Positions 45,077 to 53,966 are shown, counted from the stretch's first letter. The stretch: 64,000 bases of DNA from Rummeliibacillus pycnus_A (GCF_044359855.1 NZ_CP132291.1:124001-188000); one strand, 5' to 3'. The notes: a model not told the origin generated them from the sequence alone. Translations and numbers: made by a program.

Positions 45077-45325
45077 AAATCAATTTCATAATGCAGAATT
45101 TATATGAAAATCTAAGAACATTTAATAATTCCCAACTTTGTTCATTGTGGAGCGAAAGACGGCGAATCCTCGAAAAATGCATTCGCATTGCCTTCTTGCG
45201 ACGATGCTAGACATCAAAGCCTAAGAATGCCACGTCCTGTGGCATCGGCTTCGTGACCAACATCGTGTTGGCCCGAGGAGATTGAAACCAAACCCGTGGA
45301 AAGCGCCGTCTGTTGCTCAACAGAT
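45077..45325 (+). mobile_element. MITE-like repeat, family A, copy 6 (right end lost)
   Basis: Starts AAATCAATTTCATAATGCA and AAGAACATTTAATAATTCCC. The core has GGAGCGAAAGACGGCG, CCAACATCGTGTTGG and CGAGGAGATTGAAACC, closing with GCGCCGTCTGT. The usual right terminal repeat is not found after 45325, so this copy is truncated. Confidence 0.65.
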
Positions 45326-45426
45326 TTCAGTATTTATTGTCAATCAGCAAATTATATATAAACCAATTAATTTTAATGAAGGAATTAAGTTTTATTTATT
45401 TTTCTAAAAAAATTAAGTCAAATCTA

Positions 45427-45474
45427 TTGACTAATATATAGTAATCTTATAGGATTTAATTGACTAATGAGTCA
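45427..45474 (+). promoter_or_regulatory. Promoter and operator of the tetR-ABC-osmC operon
   Basis: TTGACT (45427) and TAGGAT (45450) are 17 bases apart. Just downstream, TGACTAATGAGTCA (45461-45474) is a perfect inverted repeat of TGACT with a 4-base centre. It lies before the GTG start, a standard place for TetR autorepression. Confidence 0.6.
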
Positions 45475-45489
45475 GTCGAGGTGAATATT

Positions 45490-46116
45490 GTGGTTCAAGC
45501 AGATGTTCGTAGACAAGAGAGAGAGCAACAATTGATTAAAATAGCACTTGAATTATTCGCAACTGTAGGATATGAGAATACGAAAATTTCGGATATTGTA
45601 GCACAGGCGAATGTTTCGCAAGGCACATTTTACTGGTATTTCAAAAGTAAAGAAGCCATTGCTTTGAAGATGCTTGAATCCGGGCGAGAAAGTATACTAG
45701 AGGCAATCGCGATAGGATATAGAGAATCGAAAGCTTCGATTCAAGAATCCGTTGTATCCTCAAATCATTTATTTGTACATATTTTTCGTTTTGCCGAGGA
45801 TAATTCCTATTTAATGCACATACTGTTAAAAGGAATCCACTCTCAGCCTTTGTTGCAACAAAAAGTTGATGGAATTAAAGCTGATATGGAAACAGCCTTT
45901 GCCAATAATATTGGTCGAGCAAAAGAATTAGGTATGCTTAGTCGACCAATTGAGCCTAAAATGCAAGCAGTTTTTATCATGAGTTTGCTGGAAGGTGTGC
46001 TATCCAGATGGCTGTTTACAGAACGAAACGCAAATCAGGCATTCGCTGACAAATCATTACAAGAAATAATTGAGGAAACTGTACACTTCGAATTTTTTGG
46101 TATTTTCGGTGTATAA
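45490..46116 (+). CDS. TetR family transcriptional regulator
   Basis: A 208-residue repressor. HTH: LIKIALELFATVGYENTKIS to VAQANVSQGTFYWYFKSKEAIALKML. GTG 45490 with GAGGTG six bases upstream is preferred to a TTG at 45460, because the operator-like palindrome overlaps the longer frame. It is followed after 16 bases by an amino-acid ABC importer and an OsmC protein, which it most likely controls. The ligand is unknown. Confidence 0.82.
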   Translation: MVQADVRRQEREQQLIKIALELFATVGYENTKISDIVAQANVSQGTFYWYFKSKEAIALKMLESGRESILEAIAIGYRESKASIQESVVSSNHLFVHIFRFAEDNSYLMHILLKGIHSQPLLQQKVDGIKADMETAFANNIGRAKELGMLSRPIEPKMQAVFIMSLLEGVLSRWLFTERNANQAFADKSLQEIIEETVHFEFFGIFGV

Positions 46117-46132
46117 AATAGGAGGAAAAAAA

Positions 46133-46963
46133 GTGAAAAAAGCAAAATGGTTAGTAGCTTTTGTAGCAGTAGCAGTTCTTGTCCTTGGTGCATGTGGAAA
46201 TAAAGGCACTCAAAAAGATGTCAACCATGGCAATAACTATACAGATCAATTACAAAATATCCAAGATCATGGAGAAATGACAGTCGGTATAATGGGAACA
46301 TATGCACCATACAACTTTATGGGCAAAGATAAACAATATACTGGTTTCGATGTAGATATTGCAAAAGAAATTGCAAAACGTATGAATGTAAAAGCAAAAT
46401 TTGTTGCACAAGATTTCTCGGGTTTAATCCCAGGCTTACAACAAGGTAAATTTGATGTCCTTGTAAGCCAAGTGACGATTACAGATGAACGTAAAAAAGC
46501 GATTGACTTTTCAGACCCATATATTACAAACGAAGTAAAAGCAATTGTTAAATCAGACAACAACAGCATTAAATCAACTGCGGATTTTAAAGGCAAAACA
46601 ATTGGTGTAGGTCTTGGTACAAATGATGAAGCTTATTTACGTAACGATTTAATGCCAAAAGTCGGCAACTTCAAAATCAACACGTATGATGATGTCATCA
46701 CTACATTAAAAGACTTGGATGCAGGCCGTATCGATGCAACAATCAATAATGTTTATGCATTAAAACCAATTGTTGAAAAAAATAGCTTTAAAATTAAAGC
46801 TGTCGGAGATCCAATTAAAGCAGATAAAGCTGCAGTAGCTGTGAAAAAAGGAAATCCAAAATTAGTTAAAGCGATTAACAAAGCAATTGAAGATATGAAA
46901 AATGATGGTACTTATAAGAAGATCTTCGTTAAATGGTTTGGTGAAGAACCACCAGCAGAATAA
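46133..46963 (+). CDS. Amino-acid ABC transporter substrate-binding lipoprotein
   Basis: A 276-residue lipoprotein. Signal with lipobox LGAC, then a periplasmic-binding-protein family 3 body: GEMTVGIMGTYAPYNF, YTGFDVDIAKEIAKRM, LIPGLQQGKFDVLVSQVTIT, AIDFSDPYI and KTIGVGLGTNDEAYL. It binds a polar amino acid (cystine-type is possible) outside the membrane and hands it to the permease. GTG 46133 has GGAGGAAAAAAA upstream. Confidence 0.88.
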   Translation: MKKAKWLVAFVAVAVLVLGACGNKGTQKDVNHGNNYTDQLQNIQDHGEMTVGIMGTYAPYNFMGKDKQYTGFDVDIAKEIAKRMNVKAKFVAQDFSGLIPGLQQGKFDVLVSQVTITDERKKAIDFSDPYITNEVKAIVKSDNNSIKSTADFKGKTIGVGLGTNDEAYLRNDLMPKVGNFKINTYDDVITTLKDLDAGRIDATINNVYALKPIVEKNSFKIKAVGDPIKADKAAVAVKKGNPKLVKAINKAIEDMKNDGTYKKIFVKWFGEEPPAE

Positions 46964-46981
46964 AGAAAGTAGGAAACACAC

Positions 46982-47623
46982 ATGGATTTAGTTATTGAAA
47001 ATATACCCTTTCTATTAAAAGGGGCATATTACACATTACTGATTACAGTGGTATCCATGTTCTTTGGCTTAATAATAGGCTTACTTGCTGCGATTGCTCG
47101 AATTAAGGGCAATCGCTTTCTGCGTAATATCGCAAGAGTCTATGTTTCAATTATTCGAGGAACACCACCACTTGTACAGCTTGTTATCGTCTACTATGGC
47201 TTAGTTGATTATGGTATCGAACTAGGCCCATTAACAGCAGCTTATATCGCATTAAGTATTAATATTGGTGCATATGTGTCAGAAGCGTTCCGTGGCGCCA
47301 TTCAATCAGTGCCAAAAGGTCAAATAGAAGCTGCACTTGCAACAGGGATGACAGAAAAACAAGCGATGCGACGTATAATTATTCCACAAGCTATTCGCTA
47401 TGCAATCCCACCTCTGGGTAATACATTTGTCGGTATGTTAAAAGAAACATCTTTAGTTTCTGTTATAGCAGTAACAGAGTTAATGCGTTCAGCACAACTA
47501 TTAGTTGCTCAATATTACGTGTATATGCCGTTTTATCTTTCAATCGGTATTATGTATTGGGTAATGAGTACAATCTTTACCTTTATATTAAATAAAATTG
47601 AAAAACGCTTATCGGTTTACTAG
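46982..47623 (+). CDS. Amino-acid ABC transporter permease
   Basis: A 213-residue HisM/GlnP-type permease with about five membrane helices. The entry LLKGAYYTLLITVVSMFFGL and the EAA loop EAALATGMTEKQAMRRIIIPQA, the coupling site for the ATPase, are clear. YVSIIRGTPPLVQLVIVYYG is the conserved family 3 block. Nineteen bases after the binding protein, same operon. Confidence 0.9.
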   Translation: MDLVIENIPFLLKGAYYTLLITVVSMFFGLIIGLLAAIARIKGNRFLRNIARVYVSIIRGTPPLVQLVIVYYGLVDYGIELGPLTAAYIALSINIGAYVSEAFRGAIQSVPKGQIEAALATGMTEKQAMRRIIIPQAIRYAIPPLGNTFVGMLKETSLVSVIAVTELMRSAQLLVAQYYVYMPFYLSIGIMYWVMSTIFTFILNKIEKRLSVY

Positions 47624-47635
47624 GAGGTGCAGAAA

Positions 47636-48382
47636 ATGATAGAAATTCAACAACTATACAAAAACTATGGTAGTCATGAAGTGTTAAAGAATCTGACTTT
47701 ATCCATTCCTGCACATCAAGTAGTAGCCGTCATTGGACCAAGTGGTTCAGGGAAGAGTACATTCTTAAGATGTATTAATGGATTAGAAACAATTACAGCA
47801 GGCAAGATTACGGTTAATGGACATGAAATCGATGCGAAAGCACCAAAAAAGGTACTACAAAAAGCCATTTATTCCATTCGCCAAGAAACAGGAATGGTGT
47901 TTCAGCAATTTAATTTGTATCCACATAAAACCGTTGTAGAAAATGTCATGGAAGCACTTTTAGTTGTGAAGAAAATGCGAAAAGACCAAGCTCATCAGAT
48001 TGCATCTAATTTATTGAAAAGAGTTGGATTATCAGAAAAAGAAGATAGCTATCCATCTCAACTCTCTGGTGGCCAACAACAACGTGTAGCAATTGCAAGA
48101 GCTTTAGCTATGGAACCACAACTGATGCTATTTGACGAACCCACTTCAGCGCTTGATCCAGAACTAGTCGGTGAAGTACTAAAAGTAATGAAAAGTTTAG
48201 CAGAAGAAGGCATGACAATGATGATTGTCACGCATGAGATGAACTTCGCGAAGAATGTCGCAGATCGTGTTCTATTTATGGCAGATGGTGTCATTGTAGA
48301 AGATGCTGAACCAAAAGCATTTTTTGAACACCCACAAACCGCAAGAGCACAACAATTCTTGCAACAGGTAAATGAATTCTAA
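47636..48382 (+). CDS. Amino-acid ABC transporter ATP-binding protein
   Basis: A 248-residue GlnQ-type ATPase: Walker A GPSGSGKST, Q-loop VFQQFNLYPH, signature LSGGQQQRVAIA, Walker B LMLFDEPTSALDP, switch VTHEMNFA. It drives uptake with the two proteins before it. ATG 47636 is used because AGGAGGTG lies 6 bases upstream; a GTG at 47627 is inside that site. Confidence 0.92.
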   Translation: MIEIQQLYKNYGSHEVLKNLTLSIPAHQVVAVIGPSGSGKSTFLRCINGLETITAGKITVNGHEIDAKAPKKVLQKAIYSIRQETGMVFQQFNLYPHKTVVENVMEALLVVKKMRKDQAHQIASNLLKRVGLSEKEDSYPSQLSGGQQQRVAIARALAMEPQLMLFDEPTSALDPELVGEVLKVMKSLAEEGMTMMIVTHEMNFAKNVADRVLFMADGVIVEDAEPKAFFEHPQTARAQQFLQQVNEF

Positions 48383-48395
48383 GGAGGAAATAGAT

Positions 48396-48818
48396 ATGCA
48401 AATCACAGCAAAATGGCAAGGTGGTCGTGCATTTGAAGCAATAGGTGCATCTGGCTATAAAATGGCTATGGATGCAACTGCAAATTATGGTGGAGAAGGA
48501 CAAGCACCAACACCTACTGAAATGCTTCTAAGCTCATTAGCAGGTTGTATCGGAATTGATGTAACGATGATTTTAAAACCACATTTAGATAAAATCACAA
48601 ACCTAGAGATTGTAGTAGATGGTACACGCCGTGAAGAAATGCCAACTGCTTTTACTGCAGCAAATCTTACTTTTAAAGTAGACGGCAATATCGACGCACA
48701 TAAAGTATGGAGAGCCATTAAATTAGGTGAAGAAAAATATTGTGCAGTATCCGCATCACTAAAAGCGGAAATAACACATTCACTAATTCTGAATGGTGAA
48801 AATGTACCGTTCGAATAA
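48396..48818 (+). CDS. OsmC family peroxiredoxin-like protein
   Basis: A 140-residue OsmC/Ohr-fold protein. APTPTEMLLSSLAGCIGIDVTMIL holds the first catalytic Cys, and KYCAVSASLKAEI the second. The pair reduces organic hydroperoxides or handles reactive sulfur. It is last in the tetR-ABC operon (AAGGAGGAAATAGAT upstream of the ATG), suggesting a link between import of a sulfur amino acid and thiol or peroxide stress (inference). Confidence 0.87.
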   Translation: MQITAKWQGGRAFEAIGASGYKMAMDATANYGGEGQAPTPTEMLLSSLAGCIGIDVTMILKPHLDKITNLEIVVDGTRREEMPTAFTAANLTFKVDGNIDAHKVWRAIKLGEEKYCAVSASLKAEITHSLILNGENVPFE

Positions 48819-48831
48819 AAATTTCGTATGA

Positions 48832-48868
48832 AGAGCAAGGAGATTAATTTTTCTCTTTGCTCTTTTTT
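48832..48868 (+). terminator. Terminator of the tetR-ABC-osmC operon
   Basis: AGAGCAAGGAGA pairs with TTCTCTTTGCTCT, followed by TTTTTTT. Confidence 0.9.
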
Positions 48869-48955
48869 TATGGAAGTCACCACAACTGATTCTAATTTGT
48901 ATCTTGGTAATCGTAAGGTAAATAATAAGAAAATTTGATGAAAATACAGAAAATA

Positions 48956-48986
48956 TTGTCAATTATTGTTGAGAATATTTTATAAT
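48956..48986 (+). promoter_or_regulatory. MerR-type promoter with 19-bp spacer
   Basis: TTGTCA (48956-48961) and a perfect TATAAT (48981-48986) are separated by 19 bases, the stretched spacing that MerR activators correct. It stands 34 bases before the MerR-family gene. Confidence 0.5.
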
Positions 48987-49019
48987 ATGTTTAATAGACA
49001 TTCAGAAAGAGGACAATTC

Positions 49020-49850
49020 ATGAAAAACAAATTTTCGATTGGTCAGATGTCGAGGCTAAATAATGTTTCGATTAAAACACTTCGTTATTATGATGAGATT
49101 GGGTTGTTTCGACCTTATGAAGTGGATGCAGCTTCAGGTTGTCGCTATTATTTAATAGAGCAATTTAAAGAATTAGAAATTATTTTATATTTGAAGATGA
49201 TGGGGGTTCCACTTAAAGATATAAAAAAGCAGCTGGAAAATCGCAGTTTAGATGATTTTATTTCTATTTTAGAGAATATAAGAAGAATCACTCGTGAGAA
49301 AATTGAGATATTAAAACGAATTGAGCAAGGATTGTTTTCACGTGTCACAGAACTAGAAAATACCAAAGATGATACCAGTATCGGGAAACCATATATTGAA
49401 CATCTTGATTCGTACAACATTATTCAAGTCAACAAAAAAGTTGGTTCATTAAAAGAAATTGAAACTGAGCTTCGTCAATTGAAGAGCCATTATGAACATA
49501 TAGCACCAATTGTCATTGGGAATATTGGTTATTTGGTGAATATTGAAGATCGAAGTAATAAAGAATTTTCTTATGACGGTATTTTCTTTTTGGTGGATCA
49601 AAAATTGCATATGCAAATGGATAGTATGACCCCTATCGATGAAGGAGATTTTGCAATAATGCGATGGAGAGAAAAAAAGGATGAAGATCATAAATACATA
49701 GAAAAACTCTTACGTTTTATCAAAGCGCACAATTATCAAACAGAAGGTCCTTTATATATTCGTAAAATCATTGATGGTATTATCTCAAATCAACCAGAAG
49801 AATGGTTAAAAGAAATTCGTATAAAAGTAAATCAATTCACTATACACTAG
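49020..49850 (+). CDS. MerR family regulator with GyrI-like effector domain
   Basis: A 276-residue BmrR/BltR-type regulator. The MerR HTH is FSIGQMSRLNNVSIKTLRYYDEIGLFRP, followed by the wing (CRYYLIEQFKELEIILYLKMMGVPLKDI), a long dimerisation coiled coil (80-120) and a C-terminal ligand domain (about 125-276). Such proteins sense drugs and activate efflux or their own gene. GAGG before ATG 49020. No efflux gene is adjacent. Single gene. Confidence 0.85.
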   Translation: MKNKFSIGQMSRLNNVSIKTLRYYDEIGLFRPYEVDAASGCRYYLIEQFKELEIILYLKMMGVPLKDIKKQLENRSLDDFISILENIRRITREKIEILKRIEQGLFSRVTELENTKDDTSIGKPYIEHLDSYNIIQVNKKVGSLKEIETELRQLKSHYEHIAPIVIGNIGYLVNIEDRSNKEFSYDGIFFLVDQKLHMQMDSMTPIDEGDFAIMRWREKKDEDHKYIEKLLRFIKAHNYQTEGPLYIRKIIDGIISNQPEEWLKEIRIKVNQFTIH

Positions 49851-49999
49851 AGGGTTTATCTTAGATAATGTAAATTTCAAATACAGATGGGATTAAACAC
49901 TTGATACAATCATCCCAACTTTGGACGAAAGACTTTTTGATTATCTTTTTAACGAATTTTTTAGTATGGGAGAAAAGTGAAAAAAGCATAGCGATTATT

Positions 50000-50028
50000 A
50001 TGGCATCCTTTTGGGGATGCCATTTTTG
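50000..50028 (+). terminator. Terminator
   Basis: ATGGCATCC pairs with GGATGCCAT, followed by TTTTTG. Confidence 0.85.
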
Positions 50029-50095
50029 TTGGGGAAGGTTGAGAAATGATGAAAACAAGACTTTAATTATCAAGAACGCAAATACAATTTGAAAA

Positions 50096-50169
50096 TTCGC
50101 AAGTAAGTGGAGTAAATTCGCAAGTAAATCATCGAAAGTCGCAAGTAAAAGTATGGAATTCGCAAGTAA
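50096..50169 (+). repeat. Four 11-bp direct repeats at an exact 21-bp period
   Basis: TTCGCAAGTAA begins at 50096, 50117, 50138 (with G for the first T) and 50159. The 10-base spacers between are not conserved. The period is two helical turns, and also seven codons, so one frame stays open. No other gene is in 49851-50286. Confidence 0.85.
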
Positions 50170-50286
50170 TTTGTTTTCATATATTAATAAAATCCATGAA
50201 ATAAATGTCTAAAAAATATAAATTTCCATCTCACCATCAACAATCATCCATAAAACTATATAATTTCTTAGTGTTACTCTTACTGC

Positions 50287-51108
50287 TTATTTCAAATATG
50301 AACGGACTTTTTCTTCCTGAATAATTTCAATCGCATACCCCATAGCTTGTAGATGTTCAGCTTTCTTGAGCTTCGAACTTTTCTGACCTAATTCAGCTTT
50401 AGACCAGCTACTATTACTAACTACGAGAATATCTGTTTGTTTAGTTACGGTATTGCTAAACATCCCTCCGATTGCACGAATTTTTTTTGCAGCCATCGAT
50501 CTTGTTAAACCTTCAAGTCCACCAGTAAAGACAATATGTTTTCCTTGAAAGTACGAAGGGGATGAAATGGATGTACCTTTCGATGAAATATTTTTTGCTG
50601 GATTGGTTAGTTCATGAAGAGAAAATCCTACAAAATTTTTTTCGAAGATCAAAACAAGGTGCGCAATGATTTCAGCACGTTCAAATTCTAGTGGTATGCC
50701 AAATAGATGTGCAAGAGTGGGTAATGAAAAATGATGTTCGTCTGTCATTTTATTTTTGGCAAATTGAAGGGTACAACCAAATTTGCAGTACGGAACAAGT
50801 TGATCAATAGACACACAGGATTCTTCTAAAACTGATTTGTCAAAATCACTATAGTATCCAATGACTATTTGATTTGTCAGCCAATCATTTAATACTGAAT
50901 AAAATTCTTCAAATGTTGGTGAAAGTTGGACCATATCTTCGGTAATTCCGTGTTGTGATATATGAAATTCATCAAACGATTGCTTGGGGTTAATATATGT
51001 GAAAAGTGAATCGACAATCTCATTTTCTATGACTTTGACAAGTCCAATAGAACAAATACTATCTCTCCACTGATTTGCTGTTTCAATCTCTAATGCAATA
51101 AAATCCAA
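50287..51108 (-). CDS. Exonuclease-fold plus BRCT protein (catalytic site apparently lost)
   Basis: A 273-residue protein. The N-terminal 165 residues match the DnaQ/PolC-type 3'-5' exonuclease fold, but motif I is ALEIETAN (E for the first Asp), motif II is IGYYSDFDKSVL, and the motif III region FERAEIIAHLV lacks the catalytic His and Asp. The C-terminal 85 residues are a BRCT domain (GKHIVFTGGLEGLTRSMAAK, IGGMFSNTVTKQTDILVV). Probably a DNA-binding or scaffolding relative of the DNA polymerase III epsilon-like family. Confidence 0.8.
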   Translation of the reverse strand: MDFIALEIETANQWRDSICSIGLVKVIENEIVDSLFTYINPKQSFDEFHISQHGITEDMVQLSPTFEEFYSVLNDWLTNQIVIGYYSDFDKSVLEESCVSIDQLVPYCKFGCTLQFAKNKMTDEHHFSLPTLAHLFGIPLEFERAEIIAHLVLIFEKNFVGFSLHELTNPAKNISSKGTSISSPSYFQGKHIVFTGGLEGLTRSMAAKKIRAIGGMFSNTVTKQTDILVVSNSSWSKAELGQKSSKLKKAEHLQAMGYAIEIIQEEKVRSYLK

Positions 51109-51329
51109 ATGTCTTCCTCCTGAAATCTATATTATTTTTATTATATCAATATATTCGATTCATTGGAGGTGCATTTTTCCTTAAAATATCGCATATATTG
51201 AAATGACTAGGTACATTATTAAAATAGAGATAAAATGAAAGAAGTTAGGCTAAATAAAACGTGTTTTTTACAAGTAGACATTGATTAATTAAACTATTAA
51301 ATATTGAGATAAACTGACGAGGTGTTAGC

Positions 51330-53060
51330 ATGACTTACCAAAATAATTTTGAAAAGTGGCAGAAAAAAAAGGAGCTTCCAGAAGATTTACGATCAGATTT
51401 ACATAAAATGGCTCATGACGAGTCGAAAAAAGAAGATGCATTCGGTAAAACTTTATCATTTGGAACAGGTGGGATGCGCAGTGAAATGGGTGCAGGAACA
51501 AATCGCTTAAACCTTTTTACCATTCGAAAAGCAACGAAGGGTGTTGCTGATTATATTCAGACTTTTGGTCATGAAAGGGCGAATCAAGGAGTAGTTATTT
51601 CCTTTGATGGTCGTCGGATGTCTAAAGAATTTGCAATCGAAACTGCTGCTACACTTGCAAGGAATGGCGTAAAAGCATATTTATTTGAAGATTCTCGTAC
51701 AACGCCTCAGTTATCTTATTCAGTAAGAAGACTTCATACGTTTATGGGTGTGATGATTACAGCTAGCCATAATCCACCTGAATACAACGGCTATAAAGTA
51801 TATGGAGAAGATGGGGCCCAATTGAATTTACAAGCTGCTGAAGAAGTAATCTCTTTTATAGAAAAAGTGGGGGACGAGCTTCAATTGTCAGCTAGCAATT
51901 TTGATGAATACGTAAAAAGTGGCGACATTCAAATCATCACAACAAAAGTTGATGAAGACTATTTTCATGAACTTTCAACGATTCTATTTGACGCCTCACT
52001 TTTCAATACAACGGATTTACAAGTTGTATTTTCACCGCTACATGGTGTTTCTGGATACACTGTTCAACAAATCTTCGAGCGTTTGCAATTCAAAGGATTG
52101 CATATTGTTCAGGAACAATTCAAGCCAAATGGCGAATTTCCAACTGTCATTTCTGCAAATCCTGAAGAAAAGTCTGCTTTTGAATACGCAATACGCGATG
52201 GGCTAAAAATCCAAGCAGATTTACTTCTTGCAATTGATCCGGATGGTGACAGATTGGGCGTTGCAGTAAAAGATGAAAATTCTTATCAACTATTAACGGG
52301 CAATCAAACGGGTGCAATCATTCTCTATTATTTGCTCTCACGTATGGAGGAATATGGTGTACTACCAGAAAACGGACGAATCATTAAAACAATAGTTACT
52401 TCTAATTTTGGAGAATCTATCGCCAATCATTTTGGTATCAGTACAGAAAATGTCCTTACAGGATTTAAATTCATCGGAGAAAAAATCGATCAGTACAATA
52501 AATCAGGTGCATACAAATTCCTTTTTGGATATGAGGAAAGTTACGGCTATTTAATCAAAGGCTTTGCAAGAGACAAAGATGCTAATCAAGCGATTCTTAT
52601 ATTAACGGAAGCAGCCGCCTATTACAAAAAACAAGGTAAATCACTTCTAGCCGTCTTACAAGTACTGTATAAAGAACATGGTTATTACAAAGAAGCACTT
52701 GTATCTATTACAAAAAAAGGAATTGAAGGCGCGAAGTTAATCAAAAATGCTTTAACAGAACTTCGTGATAATCCTTTAGAAAAAATTGGGGAATTACATG
52801 TAACCGAAATTCAAGATTATTTAAAACAAACGACTTCATATACTGACGGTCATCCAAGTGTTAAAATTTCGTTGCCAAAATCTAATGTCTTAAAATATAC
52901 GCTTGAGGACGGTTCATGGGTCTGCGTTCGTCCTAGTGGCACAGAACCGAAAATTAAATATTATATCGGTGTGAAAAGTAAAACAGAGAAAGAATCGAAT
53001 GAGCAGCTTGAAAAAGTGAAAAATGCAATGATTGAATTGATGGAGAGTAAATTGAAATAG
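51330..53060 (+). CDS. pgcA: Phospho-sugar mutase (phosphoglucomutase, PgcA-like)
   Basis: A 576-residue alpha-D-phosphohexomutase. The active-site Ser is in MITASHNPPEYNGYKVYG, the Mg loop is AIDPDGDRLGVAV, the sugar-binding loop is FGYEESYGYL and the phosphate-binding end is RPSGTEPKIKYY. It interconverts glucose-6-phosphate and glucose-1-phosphate for wall teichoic/lipoteichoic acid and UDP-glucose synthesis, as PgcA does in B. subtilis. GACGAGGTG precedes the ATG. Monocistronic. Confidence 0.93.
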   Translation: MTYQNNFEKWQKKKELPEDLRSDLHKMAHDESKKEDAFGKTLSFGTGGMRSEMGAGTNRLNLFTIRKATKGVADYIQTFGHERANQGVVISFDGRRMSKEFAIETAATLARNGVKAYLFEDSRTTPQLSYSVRRLHTFMGVMITASHNPPEYNGYKVYGEDGAQLNLQAAEEVISFIEKVGDELQLSASNFDEYVKSGDIQIITTKVDEDYFHELSTILFDASLFNTTDLQVVFSPLHGVSGYTVQQIFERLQFKGLHIVQEQFKPNGEFPTVISANPEEKSAFEYAIRDGLKIQADLLLAIDPDGDRLGVAVKDENSYQLLTGNQTGAIILYYLLSRMEEYGVLPENGRIIKTIVTSNFGESIANHFGISTENVLTGFKFIGEKIDQYNKSGAYKFLFGYEESYGYLIKGFARDKDANQAILILTEAAAYYKKQGKSLLAVLQVLYKEHGYYKEALVSITKKGIEGAKLIKNALTELRDNPLEKIGELHVTEIQDYLKQTTSYTDGHPSVKISLPKSNVLKYTLEDGSWVCVRPSGTEPKIKYYIGVKSKTEKESNEQLEKVKNAMIELMESKLK

Positions 53061-53074
53061 TATAGTTAATTTAG

Positions 53075-53130
53075 CAAAAGGGCTATTCTTTAAAGTAGAT
53101 TCATTGACTCTAAAGATAGTCCTTTTTACT
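53075..53130 (+). terminator. Terminator after pgcA
   Basis: AAAAGGGCTATTCTTTA pairs imperfectly with TAAAGATAGTCCTTTTT. Confidence 0.7.
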
Positions 53131-53297
53131 TTATCAATAAAATTAAAATACACCTAAAGATTCAAGCCATTTACATATATGTAAGTTCAATCTGATAATA
53201 TAGAATAGTAAATATCAAATGAAACAAATTGCAAGTAGTGAATATAAAGAATATTTTCGGATTTATTATTATTCAATAGAAAATGAGGTAGCATAAT

Positions 53298-53966
53298 ATG
53301 GTTCATATTCTATACATAGAAGATGAAAGTGAAATTGGTAATTGGGTAACAAAAGATTTAAAAGAAAGGGGCTATGATGTGACATGGCTAAAATCTGGAG
53401 AGAATGCTGAGGAATATCTAGCAACTGTGGATATTGCTATTTTAGATATAATGCTTCCAGGGCTAGATGGTTTTTCTATTGGTAAACGTATGAAAAGGGA
53501 AATGCAGAATTTCCCCATTTTGATGCTTTCTGCACGTACAGCAGTAGAGGATAAAATAGAAGGCCTAAGTTTTGCAGATGACTATTTAACAAAGCCATTT
53601 CATCCAGATGAACTCGCTGCACGAATCGATGTACTGTTACGAAGATTCCAAAAGAATGATGATATTTTAGAAATTCAACATCTAAAAATCTATACAAAAG
53701 ATTTAAGAATCATTGATAAAAATAAAGAGGAAGAAATTCAATTAACAGGAAAACAATATTATTTATTTCAATATTTTATCCGCCATTTAAATCAAATCTT
53801 AACTAAAGAACAACTTTATGAAGGGGTATGGGGAGAAACCTATATTGAAGGCGATAAAACATTAATGGTGCATATTCGATATTTACGAGAAAAAATTGAA
53901 GAAAATCCAGGTAAGCCAATTATCATTGAAACAATTCGGGGAATTGGATACCGGGTGAAACAATGA
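53298..53966 (+). CDS. OmpR family response regulator
   Basis: A 222-residue response regulator. The receiver domain has acidic YIEDES, phospho-acceptor Asp in IAILDIMLPGLDGF, and Lys of YLTKPFHPDEL. The C-terminal winged helix ends GDKTLMVHIRYLREKIEENP and RGIGYRV. It is translationally coupled to the sensor kinase (ATGA overlap). GATGAGGTAGCAT-like ribosome site. Targets may include the ABC genes 3 kb downstream. Confidence 0.9.
   Translation: MVHILYIEDESEIGNWVTKDLKERGYDVTWLKSGENAEEYLATVDIAILDIMLPGLDGFSIGKRMKREMQNFPILMLSARTAVEDKIEGLSFADDYLTKPFHPDELAARIDVLLRRFQKNDDILEIQHLKIYTKDLRIIDKNKEEEIQLTGKQYYLFQYFIRHLNQILTKEQLYEGVWGETYIEGDKTLMVHIRYLREKIEENPGKPIIIETIRGIGYRVKQ

Noticed and set aside
49901..50092. 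63-residue frame MIQSSQLWTKDFLIIFLTNF after the MerR gene
   Set aside because: It crosses the terminator hairpin at 50000-50028, and the hydrophobic or Trp-rich pattern comes from AT-rich sequence. No ribosome site.
50096..50169. CRISPR-like array
   Set aside because: Repeats of 11 bp with 10-bp spacers are far too short for CRISPR, and no cas genes are in the window.
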